Source: CAZPQN01 sp964588795 (lineage in GTDB: Bacteria > Fidelibacterota > UBA2242). From it: a stretch of DNA of 40,716 bases. How positions within the stretch are numbered: position 1 is the stretch's first letter; the number at the start of each line of letters is the position of its first letter. Below are positions 24,670 to 33,550 of this stretch, piece by piece. The position numbers were made by a program, and so were the translations under genes. Below the pieces are notes generated by a model. It did not search any database, was not told the DNA's origin, and worked only from the letters and a program-made list of their open reading frames with translations. The stretch is from positions 1-40,716 of the forward strand of contig CAZPQN010000021.1 in NCBI GenBank assembly GCA_964588795.1, read 5' to 3'.

Positions 24670-26481
24670 ATGGCGAAGATTTCATCTGGTTCGATAGAGC
24701 AGATCAAGGCGCGGGCGGACGTCTTAGACGTGGTTTCCGAGGTCGTCCAGATGCGTCAGCGGGGGCGTAATTATTTCGGTTTGTGCCCTTTTCACGAGGA
24801 AAAGACGCCGTCCTTCAGCGTCAATCCGGCGCTTGGGATTTTTCACTGTTTCGGTTGCGGCAAGGGGGGCAATGCCGTGACTTTCGTGATGGAGTACGAA
24901 AAGATTGACTATATCGAAGCCCTGAAAAAGTTAGCCGATCGTTACGGCATCGAGCTCGAATGGGAAGGCGGCGAGGACACGCGCAAGGGCGAGATCGCCC
25001 TCATTTACGAACTGCATGAACTGGCGGCGCAGATCTATCATGGTCTGCTCTTTGCCGAACGCGGTCGGAACGCGCGGGAATATTTACGCGAGCGCGGTTT
25101 CGAAGAAGCGCTGTTGCGTCAGTTTCGGATTGGCTATGTTCCCGATGAATGGGATATGCTTTTCCGCCAGATTGATCTGACCCGCTTTACGCCCGGTATT
25201 CTGGAGAAGTCGGGTTTGTTTATTCGTCGGGAGGGCAACAATTTCTACGATCGCTTCCGCAACCGTGTCATTTTTCCGATTGTCAACCTTTCCGGGCGGG
25301 TGATTGCGTTCGGCGGGCGGACGCTTGACCCGCAGGAGGAGACCAAATACCTGAATTCGCCGGAGACGCCGATCTATTTCAAAAGCGGTGTTTTCTATGG
25401 GCTGAATGTTGCCAAGGACGCCATTCAGAAAACCGGCGAAGCGCTGTTAGTCGAGGGTTACACGGATTTTCTGCGCCTGTACAGCCAGGGATTCACCAAT
25501 GCCGTGGCCGGTTCCGGCACCGCCCTGACCTTTCATCACGCCCGACTCCTGCGTCGCTTTACCACCCGGATACTGTTGTGCTACGACGGCGATGAGGCGG
25601 GGCAGAAAGCCACGGAACGCGCCGGCTTTCTCCTGCAGAAAGAAGGTCTGGACGTCCGGGCGATTCGTCTGCCGATTGAGGAAGATCCCGACTCGTTTTT
25701 GAAAAATCACAAACGCGCCGAGCTGGAAGAATTGGCAAAGTCCGCACCGGATTTCATCACCTATTATTTAGCCCGCAACGCCGAGCATTTACAAAGTCCG
25801 GCGGGCAAGACGCTTTTCATCGAACGTCTGGCGGAGGAATTAGCCGAAATCCGCAATCCGGTGACCCGCGATTTAATCGTCGGTATCGTCGCCGAAAAAT
25901 TGCACATCCGCGAAGAACACATTCAGGCGCAGTTGCGTTACAACCTCCGCAAACGCCGGGAAGGCGATCGGTCTGTTACGCCGACTGGACAGGCCAACCG
26001 CCCGACGGTCAAATTATTGACCGCGGTTGATAAGGCGGAATACGAGATCCTGCGCATTCTGCTGACCCGGACGGCCTCACTGCCGGAGCTGATAACGCAA
26101 TGGCTGACTGCGGCAAATTTCCAGCATTCCGTCCTGAAATCATTGGCGCAGTACCTTTTCAGGGCACTGCAGGCCGGCGCTGTGCCCGATCCCAAAGAGA
26201 TCTTCAACGAAAGCTGGACGGAAGAGCAACGTTTCTACCTTGCCCGATTGATCTTGGATGCGGAAGTACCTGAATACTCCGCCAATTACGATGCTCTGAA
26301 CACCTTGACCCGCGATTGCCTGGTTGCCATTTTGACACCCGAGATTGATAGCCAGATCCGCGCCGTACGCGACAATCTCAAGACCGCCGAAAAGCAAGGC
26401 CAGGACTCCATCGCCCTGTTGAAACAGTTGACCAGTCTGCAGGAAAAACGCCGCCAGCTGGAACAGAAAATCCGCAGTTGA
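24670..26481 (+). CDS. dnaG: DNA primase DnaG
   Basis: The 603-residue replication primase makes RNA primers for DNA synthesis. The N-terminal CHC2 zinc finger has ligands C39, H42, C60 and C63. The catalytic TOPRIM region includes 'LLVEGYTDFLRLYSQGF' and 'LLCYDGDEAGQKA'. The C-terminal helicase-binding part (about 430-603) is divergent, as usual. The ATG at 24670 has no strong ribosome site, but the protein starts in the normal place for DnaG. No rpoD follows, unlike in many bacteria; a gene for an exported protein comes next. Confidence 0.96.
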   Translation: MAKISSGSIEQIKARADVLDVVSEVVQMRQRGRNYFGLCPFHEEKTPSFSVNPALGIFHCFGCGKGGNAVTFVMEYEKIDYIEALKKLADRYGIELEWEGGEDTRKGEIALIYELHELAAQIYHGLLFAERGRNAREYLRERGFEEALLRQFRIGYVPDEWDMLFRQIDLTRFTPGILEKSGLFIRREGNNFYDRFRNRVIFPIVNLSGRVIAFGGRTLDPQEETKYLNSPETPIYFKSGVFYGLNVAKDAIQKTGEALLVEGYTDFLRLYSQGFTNAVAGSGTALTFHHARLLRRFTTRILLCYDGDEAGQKATERAGFLLQKEGLDVRAIRLPIEEDPDSFLKNHKRAELEELAKSAPDFITYYLARNAEHLQSPAGKTLFIERLAEELAEIRNPVTRDLIVGIVAEKLHIREEHIQAQLRYNLRKRREGDRSVTPTGQANRPTVKLLTAVDKAEYEILRILLTRTASLPELITQWLTAANFQHSVLKSLAQYLFRALQAGAVPDPKEIFNESWTEEQRFYLARLILDAEVPEYSANYDALNTLTRDCLVAILTPEIDSQIRAVRDNLKTAEKQGQDSIALLKQLTSLQEKRRQLEQKIRS

Positions 26482-26488
26482 TTCTGAT

Positions 26489-27685
26489 TTGCATTATTGC
26501 CCTTTTTTTTGTTATTTACAGTTCGTGACGGACGGAAAAATCAGACGAGTTGGCGGGCACCTAATTGGTTTGTCGGTAATATTGATACTGACGACCTGCG
26601 GCATCTGGAAAAAGACGCCCTATGAACCGTCGGCGCTACGCGATACGACCACCATTGTCCTGCGGGAACCGGCCAGACTGCCGGTCAGCCGACCTAGTAC
26701 GGTGCAGCTTCTGCCGTCCTATCGGGGTAAAGGCGGGCCGCATCTGCTGATTGATTCGCTTAATCTGGTGATTGCCCTGACGCCGGCGGAAGTACAGCAA
26801 GTCCAGCGTGCGAGTTCCGCAATACTGCAGTCCTACAATCCTGACCCATTAGTCCAGAAGGAAAGTCGCCGGACGACGACGCGTTTTTACGCTACCAAAT
26901 TGCGGGCGAAAGACCTGCTCGCGAATGAAGTGCCGGATTCTATAGTCGAGAATCAGCCGCATTTCGTCGGAACCTACGATGAACACGGGCAACTGGTGGC
27001 GTTACAGTTCTTCGATAACCAGCAAGGGTTGCTCAATCCCAATCCGGTGCTGACGGTCAGCCAGGCGACTTACTGGGACATTTTTTTCTCGCGCCCGATG
27101 TTTTTCACTACCGAAGACGGTGTTAAATTCCCGGCGCGCGCCAAGATTTTCCGAGACCAATCCCGTCGAATACGCCGGGTGGAATACCAGAATAATACCG
27201 GCGGGACAGTCGCTCGCGGAACATTTTACTATGGTTTGCATGATGTCATTCTCGAACAGCGGCTGGAATTTGAGGGCGAAGGACGCCTGACGGACATCAA
27301 CCCATTTTGGTTCGATCGGCAGTTCGACCAGATCAAACCCGGCTGGGTTGCTAAAGCCCTTTACTATGACAACAAGATGCTCAGCGACCTGTTGGTGATG
27401 GACGATTACGGAAATCAATATTATCGTTACCTTTTGACCTACGAGAGAAACTCGGAAGGTACAATTGCTCACCTGCAGGTCAGGGATGCCAATGACAAAC
27501 CGGTCGCCTTCAGTGACCTGCTATTCAATGAATATGGACGACTGACCAAAAAAACGAATTACGATCATCGGCATCAACCGCTCAATTATCAGCTTTTAAC
27601 CATCGATTACGAAAAATTTCGAATCGTCGTTGATGTTTTCCGACCGGACGGTTCTCGTTTGGATAGGTTCTATACCAGTCTATGA
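26489..27685 (+). CDS. Exported, possibly lipid-anchored protein of unknown function
   Basis: I do not recognise a family. The frame opens with a TTG at 26489; a GTG at 26525 is an alternative start that would give a more ordinary signal sequence. Either way a hydrophobic stretch ('HLIGLSVILILTTCG') ends in LTTC, a weak lipobox. The mature part of about 350 residues is polar. It contains repeats reminiscent of YD/RHS-like 'YDEHGQLVALQFFDN' and 'LFNEYGRLTKKTNYDHRHQPL' segments, but no full repeat array. It overlaps the next lipoprotein gene by four bases (ATGA), so the three genes 26489-30634 form one unit downstream of dnaG. The start is uncertain; the reading frame is firm. Confidence 0.72.
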   Translation: MHYCPFFCYLQFVTDGKIRRVGGHLIGLSVILILTTCGIWKKTPYEPSALRDTTTIVLREPARLPVSRPSTVQLLPSYRGKGGPHLLIDSLNLVIALTPAEVQQVQRASSAILQSYNPDPLVQKESRRTTTRFYATKLRAKDLLANEVPDSIVENQPHFVGTYDEHGQLVALQFFDNQQGLLNPNPVLTVSQATYWDIFFSRPMFFTTEDGVKFPARAKIFRDQSRRIRRVEYQNNTGGTVARGTFYYGLHDVILEQRLEFEGEGRLTDINPFWFDRQFDQIKPGWVAKALYYDNKMLSDLLVMDDYGNQYYRYLLTYERNSEGTIAHLQVRDANDKPVAFSDLLFNEYGRLTKKTNYDHRHQPLNYQLLTIDYEKFRIVVDVFRPDGSRLDRFYTSL

Positions 27686-29856
27686 ACAACCGCATGTCAT
27701 GGATAGGTTTGATGGGCATAGGCCTCTTACTGCAGTGGGGGGGCAGCTGTCAGGCGCCGCCGACCGAAGATCACGAAGATCCCGAGATTGTCGTTCTCAG
27801 TCCCCAGACCGGTCAAACCATTTATGACGAAGTAGAAATTCGGGCAGTGATTACTGATGATGTAGGTGTCATCCTGGTCGAGTTTCTGATTGACGGGGTT
27901 CTGCGCTCGGGTCTGCCGGGAACGCAAAACCGCTATACCTGCAAATGGAATACGACCAATGAACCCGACTCTTCAAACCATTGGATTTTAATCCGCGCCC
28001 ATGATAATGCCGGCAATGTCGGGGTCTCGGATACCATCCGCTGTATCGTCAATAATCAGGGTCGGGCTCCGCTGCCGGTGACAGTGGCCACGCCTACCGA
28101 TGTCGGTAAGCATCATGTTACACTGAGTTGGACGCCGAGCATTGACCGGGAATTCGCAACTTATCAGGTTTGGCGAAACCATGCTGACACGCTGGATAAT
28201 AACGCTAAACTGGTAGTGGCATTGACGGATATCAACAGAAACAGTTTTCAGGATGTCGGTTGGAACGCCGATCAGACCTGGGAGACGCCGTGGGGTCTGG
28301 CGGAGAACCAGTTGTATTATTACTGGGTTGTGGTGGCAGACACCGCTGCGCGCAGAGGCCTATCAGCGTCGGTTTCCGCAACAACCAAGCTCCCGACCCC
28401 GGTCATCCTCAAGGAAACCTATACCGCCACCAAGTTATCGGCGCAGATCAGTTGGTATGCGTCCAGCGAAGACGTACAATATTATCGGATTCATCGCTCC
28501 CGCAACGCCAATATGGGTGAACAGCTGACGGATTCCGTGGGTTTTGCCGAGAGTACGGTGACTACTTTCCGTGATACCGGACTCACGGTATTGACTTCCT
28601 ATTACTATCGGGTATTCGTCGTTGATAATGCCGGTTATTCCGCCGGCAGTAACACCATCCGGATCAAGACCGGCGATATTCAACCCGTTGTACTGCAGAC
28701 ACCGTTGGAACAGGACATCGGTAAAACCTTTATCCGGCTGAAATGGAGTCGTAGTCAGGAAGAAGATCCGACAAAATACTACATTTATCGGGCACAGCAT
28801 TCCGGTGTCACCAAAAACGACGAGTTGGCCAAGGTCATTACCGATCCACAAGACACGGTATATCTGGACAAATCACTGGCCCAGGGCGTGAAGTATTTTT
28901 ATGTGGTTTATCTGCAGGACAGCCGTGGTAACGAAATCGCCAGTAATGAAATCAACGCCGCGACTTTTCGGCTCCAGGCTCTGCCCATCACTGCCTCCGA
29001 AGTGAATAAATATGACGCCCGCCTTAAGTGGACCGGATACAGCGAACCGGATTTCGCCTGTTATAAACTGTACCGCGGAACCACAGCCGGGTTCGATACC
29101 GCCACAGCCGGTTTGAAGAAGATTATCGGGAACCAAAACACCGCGGAATTCCACGATACCGGCTTACAGCGCGAGTCTGCCTACCATTATCAGTTCTTCA
29201 TTCGCGACACTTCCGGTTATGAAGCGCAGAGTGAAGTTGCCCTCACGACGCGCAACGTCAGTGCTGTGGAAATTTTAAGCGTCGCTCCTATCAACGATCA
29301 ATATTTCCGCATCACCTTTACGCGGAATCGGATTGATGATGACTTTCATCACTACGCCATCTATCGCAACCGTTTTTCGAAAATCGTGGACCAGACCGAT
29401 ACCCTGATTGCTACCATCACCAACCGTTCCGATACGGTTTATAACGACAATTTTCACCTCCAGCAAATGCAGCAATTCTACTACCGGGTCTATGTTTTCG
29501 ATCAGCGCGGCAATTCCTGCAACGGCAGTAACATCGTCGGCGATACACTGAATACCGTTCCAGATGCCGTCACTCTATCGCTGACCGGACAAAATTATTC
29601 CTCGATTTCGCTGACTTGGACGATCAATCAGAATGAGGATTTCCTGAGATACGATCTCTATCGTGCGCAAGTAGCCAATTTTACCGCAACCTCACCAGCC
29701 GCCAAGCGGATTGCCACAATATCCGAGCGCGGATTAAATGTATATACCGATGGCAATTTGCCGAGCGGCGTCAATTATTATTATTGCATCTACGTAGTTG
29801 ATCAGGGCGGCAAATCAACCGGCAGTAACATCGTAAATGGCTACACGACACCTTAA
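27682..29856 (+). CDS. Lipoprotein with Ig-like domain and six fibronectin type III repeats
   Basis: The 724-residue product has a lipoprotein signal peptide with lipobox GGSC (Cys at residue 23). A bacterial Ig-like domain follows (about 32-125, 'VVLSPQTGQTIYDEVEIRAVI'). Then come about six FN3-type modules of some 95-105 residues up to the end. They share 'hxLxWT' openings, 'Y.hYR' central strands and 'YYYRVFVVDNAGYSAGSN'-like endings. Such proteins are surface or periplasmic adhesion and binding scaffolds. It carries no recognisable catalytic domain and no type IX C-terminal signal domain that I can see. It overlaps the preceding gene by four bases and the following one by twenty. Confidence 0.87.
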   Translation: MNNRMSWIGLMGIGLLLQWGGSCQAPPTEDHEDPEIVVLSPQTGQTIYDEVEIRAVITDDVGVILVEFLIDGVLRSGLPGTQNRYTCKWNTTNEPDSSNHWILIRAHDNAGNVGVSDTIRCIVNNQGRAPLPVTVATPTDVGKHHVTLSWTPSIDREFATYQVWRNHADTLDNNAKLVVALTDINRNSFQDVGWNADQTWETPWGLAENQLYYYWVVVADTAARRGLSASVSATTKLPTPVILKETYTATKLSAQISWYASSEDVQYYRIHRSRNANMGEQLTDSVGFAESTVTTFRDTGLTVLTSYYYRVFVVDNAGYSAGSNTIRIKTGDIQPVVLQTPLEQDIGKTFIRLKWSRSQEEDPTKYYIYRAQHSGVTKNDELAKVITDPQDTVYLDKSLAQGVKYFYVVYLQDSRGNEIASNEINAATFRLQALPITASEVNKYDARLKWTGYSEPDFACYKLYRGTTAGFDTATAGLKKIIGNQNTAEFHDTGLQRESAYHYQFFIRDTSGYEAQSEVALTTRNVSAVEILSVAPINDQYFRITFTRNRIDDDFHHYAIYRNRFSKIVDQTDTLIATITNRSDTVYNDNFHLQQMQQFYYRVYVFDQRGNSCNGSNIVGDTLNTVPDAVTLSLTGQNYSSISLTWTINQNEDFLRYDLYRAQVANFTATSPAAKRIATISERGLNVYTDGNLPSGVNYYYCIYVVDQGGKSTGSNIVNGYTTP

Positions 29857-30634
29857 AAGAGCCCCGCTCTGGATCAGTACGTTGATGATTTGCTTCCTTG
29901 GTCAGTGCGGCGAGGAACCGACGACCGGAATTAATTCTCTGCATTTTGCGGGTGATGGGTATTTGGAAGTCGCCAACTCTGCTTCACTGATCGGGATGTT
30001 CACCGGTGATTTTTCCATCGAAATCTGGACTGCCGGTGATACCAGTGTACCGGAAGTGGCTCGGTCGCTGATTATGTTCGGCAACAGTAATGGCGGCAAC
30101 GAACTGGCGATCTACCAGGGCGCCAGCGATTCCAGCCTGGTCACGGTCTACATTGACGATCAACCTTTTGGTTTTTACCAGATTCCCGGACTGGATTGGC
30201 GCCGAGGGGACTGGCATTACCTGTGTCTGACTCAGGTGAATAATTTTGTCACCTTCTATTTTGATGGGCGGGTGATTGATACGCGCATGCTCGGGAATTT
30301 AGCCATTGACATCGGTGCCAGCAATTTCCTGATTGGCGCGGATTACGATCCTCCTGGAGTGAACGCCAATGTCGGGAATTACTGGAAAGGCTATATTGAT
30401 GAAGTCCGTCTGTGGAGACGCAATATTCAGTCCGCGGAAGTCGCTTATCACGCCCTGCACCCCGATAAACTCCTGCAGCATTATTCGGTGGAGGATCTGA
30501 ATAGTCTGATTGGTTTATGGCGTTTCAATACCGAATACTCCACGGTGGTCGAGGACGAAAGCGGGACTGGTAACCGCGCCTGGTTTAAAGGTTTACTGAC
30601 CGGTTTTACCTGGAGCAGTTCCGGCACCCCCTGA
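29837..30634 (+). CDS. LamG/concanavalin A-like domain lipoprotein
   Basis: The 265-residue product has a lipobox LGQC (Cys at residue 24). A LamG-like jellyroll covers nearly all the rest: 'SLHFAGDGYLEVANSASL', 'FSIEIWT', 'WHYLCLTQVNNFVTFYFDG', 'WKGYIDEVRLWRRNIQSAEV' and a late 'LIGLWRFN'. LamG domains bind glycans or proteins. The start lies 20 bases inside the FN3 gene, so the two are translationally linked. A terminator follows at 30739. Confidence 0.87.
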   Translation: MATRHLKRAPLWISTLMICFLGQCGEEPTTGINSLHFAGDGYLEVANSASLIGMFTGDFSIEIWTAGDTSVPEVARSLIMFGNSNGGNELAIYQGASDSSLVTVYIDDQPFGFYQIPGLDWRRGDWHYLCLTQVNNFVTFYFDGRVIDTRMLGNLAIDIGASNFLIGADYDPPGVNANVGNYWKGYIDEVRLWRRNIQSAEVAYHALHPDKLLQHYSVEDLNSLIGLWRFNTEYSTVVEDESGTGNRAWFKGLLTGFTWSSSGTP

Positions 30635-30729
30635 CGGTGTAAAAAATTGTCAAATGTGATTTACAGCAACACCTGTCCCGGTGAAACAGTTTAACTTTTC
30701 AGTGCAATTTTTGATATACCCAAACCTCA

Positions 30730-31641
30730 CTACCCTCCAGTCCAGCGTGGTTTCCAATCACACTGGACTTTTTCTTTAATGGCGCGAATGTGTTCGGGGC
30801 TTGTGCCGCAACATCCTCCGACGATCTTTACACCCCGCTTGACCCATTCGAGAACTACCTGACTATAAGTATCCGGACTAAACGTAGCATCTTCAATCCA
30901 ACCCTGATCGGTCAACAATCCGGCGTTGGCGTAAGCGATCGCAGGTCGGTTTAAGTCTTCAAGATGTTGGTTAAAAAATTCGGTAATCAGCCGATGATTT
31001 GTGCAATTGATGCCGAAGCCAGCGATATTCAGTCGGCGTAAGCTTGCGCAGGCTGCCAGCAGAGATTCACCGCTTAAAATCGTGTCTGGCGCTTTGACAA
31101 TGAAGCTGACCATTACCGGCAAGCCGGTCTCTTGAGCGGCGAGCGTGGCCGCCCGAGCTTCGGTGATTGAATTCATGGTTTCCAGCAATATAAAATCCAC
31201 ACCTGATTCTGCCAGCCAGACTGCCTGACGCCGATGTTCATCGAGCATTGTCGCCCGGTCGAGAGGCTGTCCCGAATTGTAACAATCCTCTAAGGGTGCG
31301 ATGGAACCGGCAACCCAGATCGGACGTTCGGGGGATTCAGCCCTGATGGCGGTCTGAACTAAATGGACAGCTTTTTGAGTGCAGGCCCGCGCTTCATTGG
31401 GAGTGAGGCCGGCTTTACGGAAAGTGCGAGCCGTGGTGCGGAAAGTATTAGTGGTGATGATGTCGGCACCGGCGCGAATATTTTCCCGGTGTATCTGGGT
31501 GACACACTCGCAGTCATCAAAAAGGGCTTTGGCGGACCATAGCGGCAAAGTCACCGCGACGCCTCGTCGGGATAACTCGGTACCCATGGCGCTGTCGAGA
31601 AACAACGGTTCGGGGTCAGCCAATCGCTCGCGGAAATTCAT
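30730..31641 (-). CDS. Homocysteine S-methyltransferase-family protein
   Basis: With the start at 31641 the product has 303 residues. The ATG overlaps the stop of the upstream PAP2 gene as ATGA. The longer in-frame start at 31701 would run 20 extra residues into that gene and is less likely. The protein has the family TIM barrel: 'LFLDSAMGTELSRRGV', 'ADIITTNTF', 'VAGSIAPLEDC'. The three zinc cysteines lie in 'FGINCTNH' and 'IVGGCCGTSPEHI'. These enzymes move a methyl group to homocysteine to give methionine. A corrinoid protein and a URO-D-type methyltransferase gene are close by. It could therefore be the homocysteine half of a split, corrinoid-dependent methyl-transfer system. That assignment is inferred from context. 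Confidence 0.9.
   Translation of the reverse strand: MNFRERLADPEPLFLDSAMGTELSRRGVAVTLPLWSAKALFDDCECVTQIHRENIRAGADIITTNTFRTTARTFRKAGLTPNEARACTQKAVHLVQTAIRAESPERPIWVAGSIAPLEDCYNSGQPLDRATMLDEHRRQAVWLAESGVDFILLETMNSITEARAATLAAQETGLPVMVSFIVKAPDTILSGESLLAACASLRRLNIAGFGINCTNHRLITEFFNQHLEDLNRPAIAYANAGLLTDQGWIEDATFSPDTYSQVVLEWVKRGVKIVGGCCGTSPEHIRAIKEKVQCDWKPRWTGG
30739..30777 (+). terminator. Intrinsic terminator inside the 3' end of a convergent gene
   Basis: AGTCCAGCGTG (30739-30749) pairs with CACACTGGACT (30759-30769) with one mismatch and a nine-base loop, then TTTTTCTTT on the plus strand. It would end the plus-strand lipoprotein operon about 105 bases after its last stop. The hairpin lies within the last codons of the minus-strand homocysteine methyltransferase gene. 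On the minus strand it has no T-tract, so it acts in one direction only. Confidence 0.75.
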
Positions 31642-32387
31642 AAACGCATGGTGATTTTTATTCCGATCCGCTCGCCTTGCAAGGTTGGCTCGGTTTGCCA
31701 CTCGAAACGGTGCTGTCGGGCGAAGCTACGACCGATGAGTGTGCCGAGGCAGGCCCCGGCCACGACATCCGACAGGTAGTGTTTGTTGTCGTTAATCCGG
31801 CTGGAAGCCACGAAGGCCGCCAGCAGATACGCTAAACTGCCGGCCTGGGATCCGTAGATTTCCGCTAGCCCGGCAGCTAAGGCAAATGAACCCGAAGTAT
31901 GTCCTGATGGAAAAGAAGTATAACTGGAACCGTCGGGACGTTGGCGGTGAGTCAGGAATTTAATCCAGCCCGTGACAATTCCGGTGGTGATCACTCCCGA
32001 GGCCAGTAATTCGACTTGCGCAAAAGTTCGCCGGAACGGCTGGCGTCGGACAAAACCATGCGTGAGGACAAAACCCGCGGCGCCGTAGTAGCCCCAGCGA
32101 TAGCCGATTTTATCTCCTACTCGGGATATTTTCCGCGAATAAAGTCCCTGCTCCACAGCGCAATGATGTACCGGTTCGTCAAGCACAAACGCCGCAGGAA
32201 TTAACAGGAACCCGGTTATTAGCAAATCACGGTGATAATTCAGATCAGTAACATACCGCAGGCTCTGACTGAAATGCCGGGGATAATAACGGCAATAGGC
32301 GAAGGGTTGGCGGAGCGGATCCGGAATTTCCTGACCGCCCAGCAGACAGGGAATAAAACACGCTATGATGAGTGATTTTTTTAACAT
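31638..32387 (-). CDS. PAP2-family membrane phosphatase
   Basis: The 249-residue protein has a signal-anchor start and several hydrophobic helices. All three PAP2 motifs are present: KX6RP (K143 to R150-P151), PSGH (160-163, with catalytic His163) and SRX5HX3D (S196-R197, H203, D207). PAP2 enzymes dephosphorylate lipid phosphates such as phosphatidate, undecaprenyl diphosphate or lipid A, outside the inner membrane. It sits between two methyltransferase genes, 15 bases after the URO-D gene and overlapping the next by four bases. That placement is unexplained. Confidence 0.9.
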   Translation of the reverse strand: MLKKSLIIACFIPCLLGGQEIPDPLRQPFAYCRYYPRHFSQSLRYVTDLNYHRDLLITGFLLIPAAFVLDEPVHHCAVEQGLYSRKISRVGDKIGYRWGYYGAAGFVLTHGFVRRQPFRRTFAQVELLASGVITTGIVTGWIKFLTHRQRPDGSSYTSFPSGHTSGSFALAAGLAEIYGSQAGSLAYLLAAFVASSRINDNKHYLSDVVAGACLGTLIGRSFARQHRFEWQTEPTLQGERIGIKITMRL

Positions 32388-32402
32388 AACCGAATAGAGG
32401 AG

Positions 32403-33434
32403 TCAGCTGATTCTTCCGAAATCACGCGCGGCCTGCAGCATAGCCAGATAATTTTGCACCGGTACATACTCCGGAATGCTGTTGCCGGAACCGATGCAAT
32501 AGCCGCTGGTTTGCCCGGCGAGTTCGATATTTTTTTTCACGATGGCGCGGATTTCAGCGGGTGTCCCGCGAGCAAGCAAATCAACGTCCACGTTACCGAT
32601 CAGACACAACCGATCACCATAGCGTTGTTTGACCTCGCCGAGATCCATGGCTTTGGGCTCGATGGGATGCAGGGCATCGACACCGGCGGCGATGATATCT
32701 TCCATCACCGGATAAAGCAGTCCGTCAGTGTGATAAATCAACGGTTTTCGTGCCGCACGCGCCAGGTCGCCGATTTTCTGCAACCAGGGGAAAAAATAAC
32801 GTCGTAAGACTTTTGGTGAAAGCATCGGACCGGAAAGATAAGCAATATCGTCGCTGTACCACAGCACATCTACGGTCTCGTTCTGGGCGAAATACTCAAA
32901 CATGCTCAGGACCAAACCGCCGATTTTGTTAAAAAGCGCTTCAATCAGCGCCGGATTGTCATACAGCGCAAGAGAAAATTGTTCGAACCCCATCAGTTCC
33001 CAGACCATGGTAAAGATGTCACCGTATTGTCCAACGACGCCCATACCTTCCGGCAGGAGCGGACGTACGGATTCAAAATCGGAGTAATCGAAATCGCTGG
33101 TTTCCGGAAAACGGTAGCGTTCGAAGGACGCCCAGTCGGTGATTATGCCGCGACCCTCGGTGGCCCAGCGCCGGGCAACGCTGCCATCGGCATTGATAGT
33201 GGTATTGGTATTATCCTGCAGAAAAAGTTTGTCGGGATTGAAGTCGGCTTTAGGTTGCAGTTTGATGTAATCGTAGCCGGCATCGTACCAGAATGAAATA
33301 TCATCCTGCAGAGTCCGGATGGGTCTGCCGATAATTTGTGCTTTGATCAGCGGATGGACGCCCAATTCTGCCACGGGAATATAGTCGGCAGGTTTTCTCT
33401 TGAGAGTCTGTTTGAATTGTTCAATATCGGCCAT
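32403..33434 (-). CDS. Uroporphyrinogen decarboxylase-family (MtaA/CmuA-like) methyltransferase
   Basis: The 343-residue URO-D-fold protein has the late family segments 'IYHTDGLLYPVMEDII', 'GVDALHPIEP', 'LCLIGNVDVDLLARG' and 'GYCIGSGNSIPEYVP'. It lacks the HemE N-terminal signature and is accompanied by a corrinoid protein and a homocysteine methyltransferase, not by haem genes. It therefore belongs with corrinoid methyltransferases, not with HemE. In such systems the URO-D enzyme moves a methyl group between a donor or thiol acceptor and the corrinoid protein. The substrate cannot be told. An AGGA site precedes the start. It heads the minus-strand operon and diverges from the corrinoid gene across about 115 bases. 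Confidence 0.88.
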   Translation of the reverse strand: MADIEQFKQTLKRKPADYIPVAELGVHPLIKAQIIGRPIRTLQDDISFWYDAGYDYIKLQPKADFNPDKLFLQDNTNTTINADGSVARRWATEGRGIITDWASFERYRFPETSDFDYSDFESVRPLLPEGMGVVGQYGDIFTMVWELMGFEQFSLALYDNPALIEALFNKIGGLVLSMFEYFAQNETVDVLWYSDDIAYLSGPMLSPKVLRRYFFPWLQKIGDLARAARKPLIYHTDGLLYPVMEDIIAAGVDALHPIEPKAMDLGEVKQRYGDRLCLIGNVDVDLLARGTPAEIRAIVKKNIELAGQTSGYCIGSGNSIPEYVPVQNYLAMLQAARDFGRIS

Positions 33435-33550
33435 ATAAGATCCTGTCTGATATATTAATCGTTTATCAATTTACGTTTTTCTCCCCAGCTCTGCACTATT
33501 ATTTTAGCGTGCGGGATTGTAACTTATGCAAGTAAAAGCGGAGTTTGATG

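Noticed and set aside
32403..33434. HemE (true uroporphyrinogen decarboxylase)
   Set aside because: No HemE N-terminal signature and no haem genes nearby; the corrinoid partner genes point to the methyltransferase branch.
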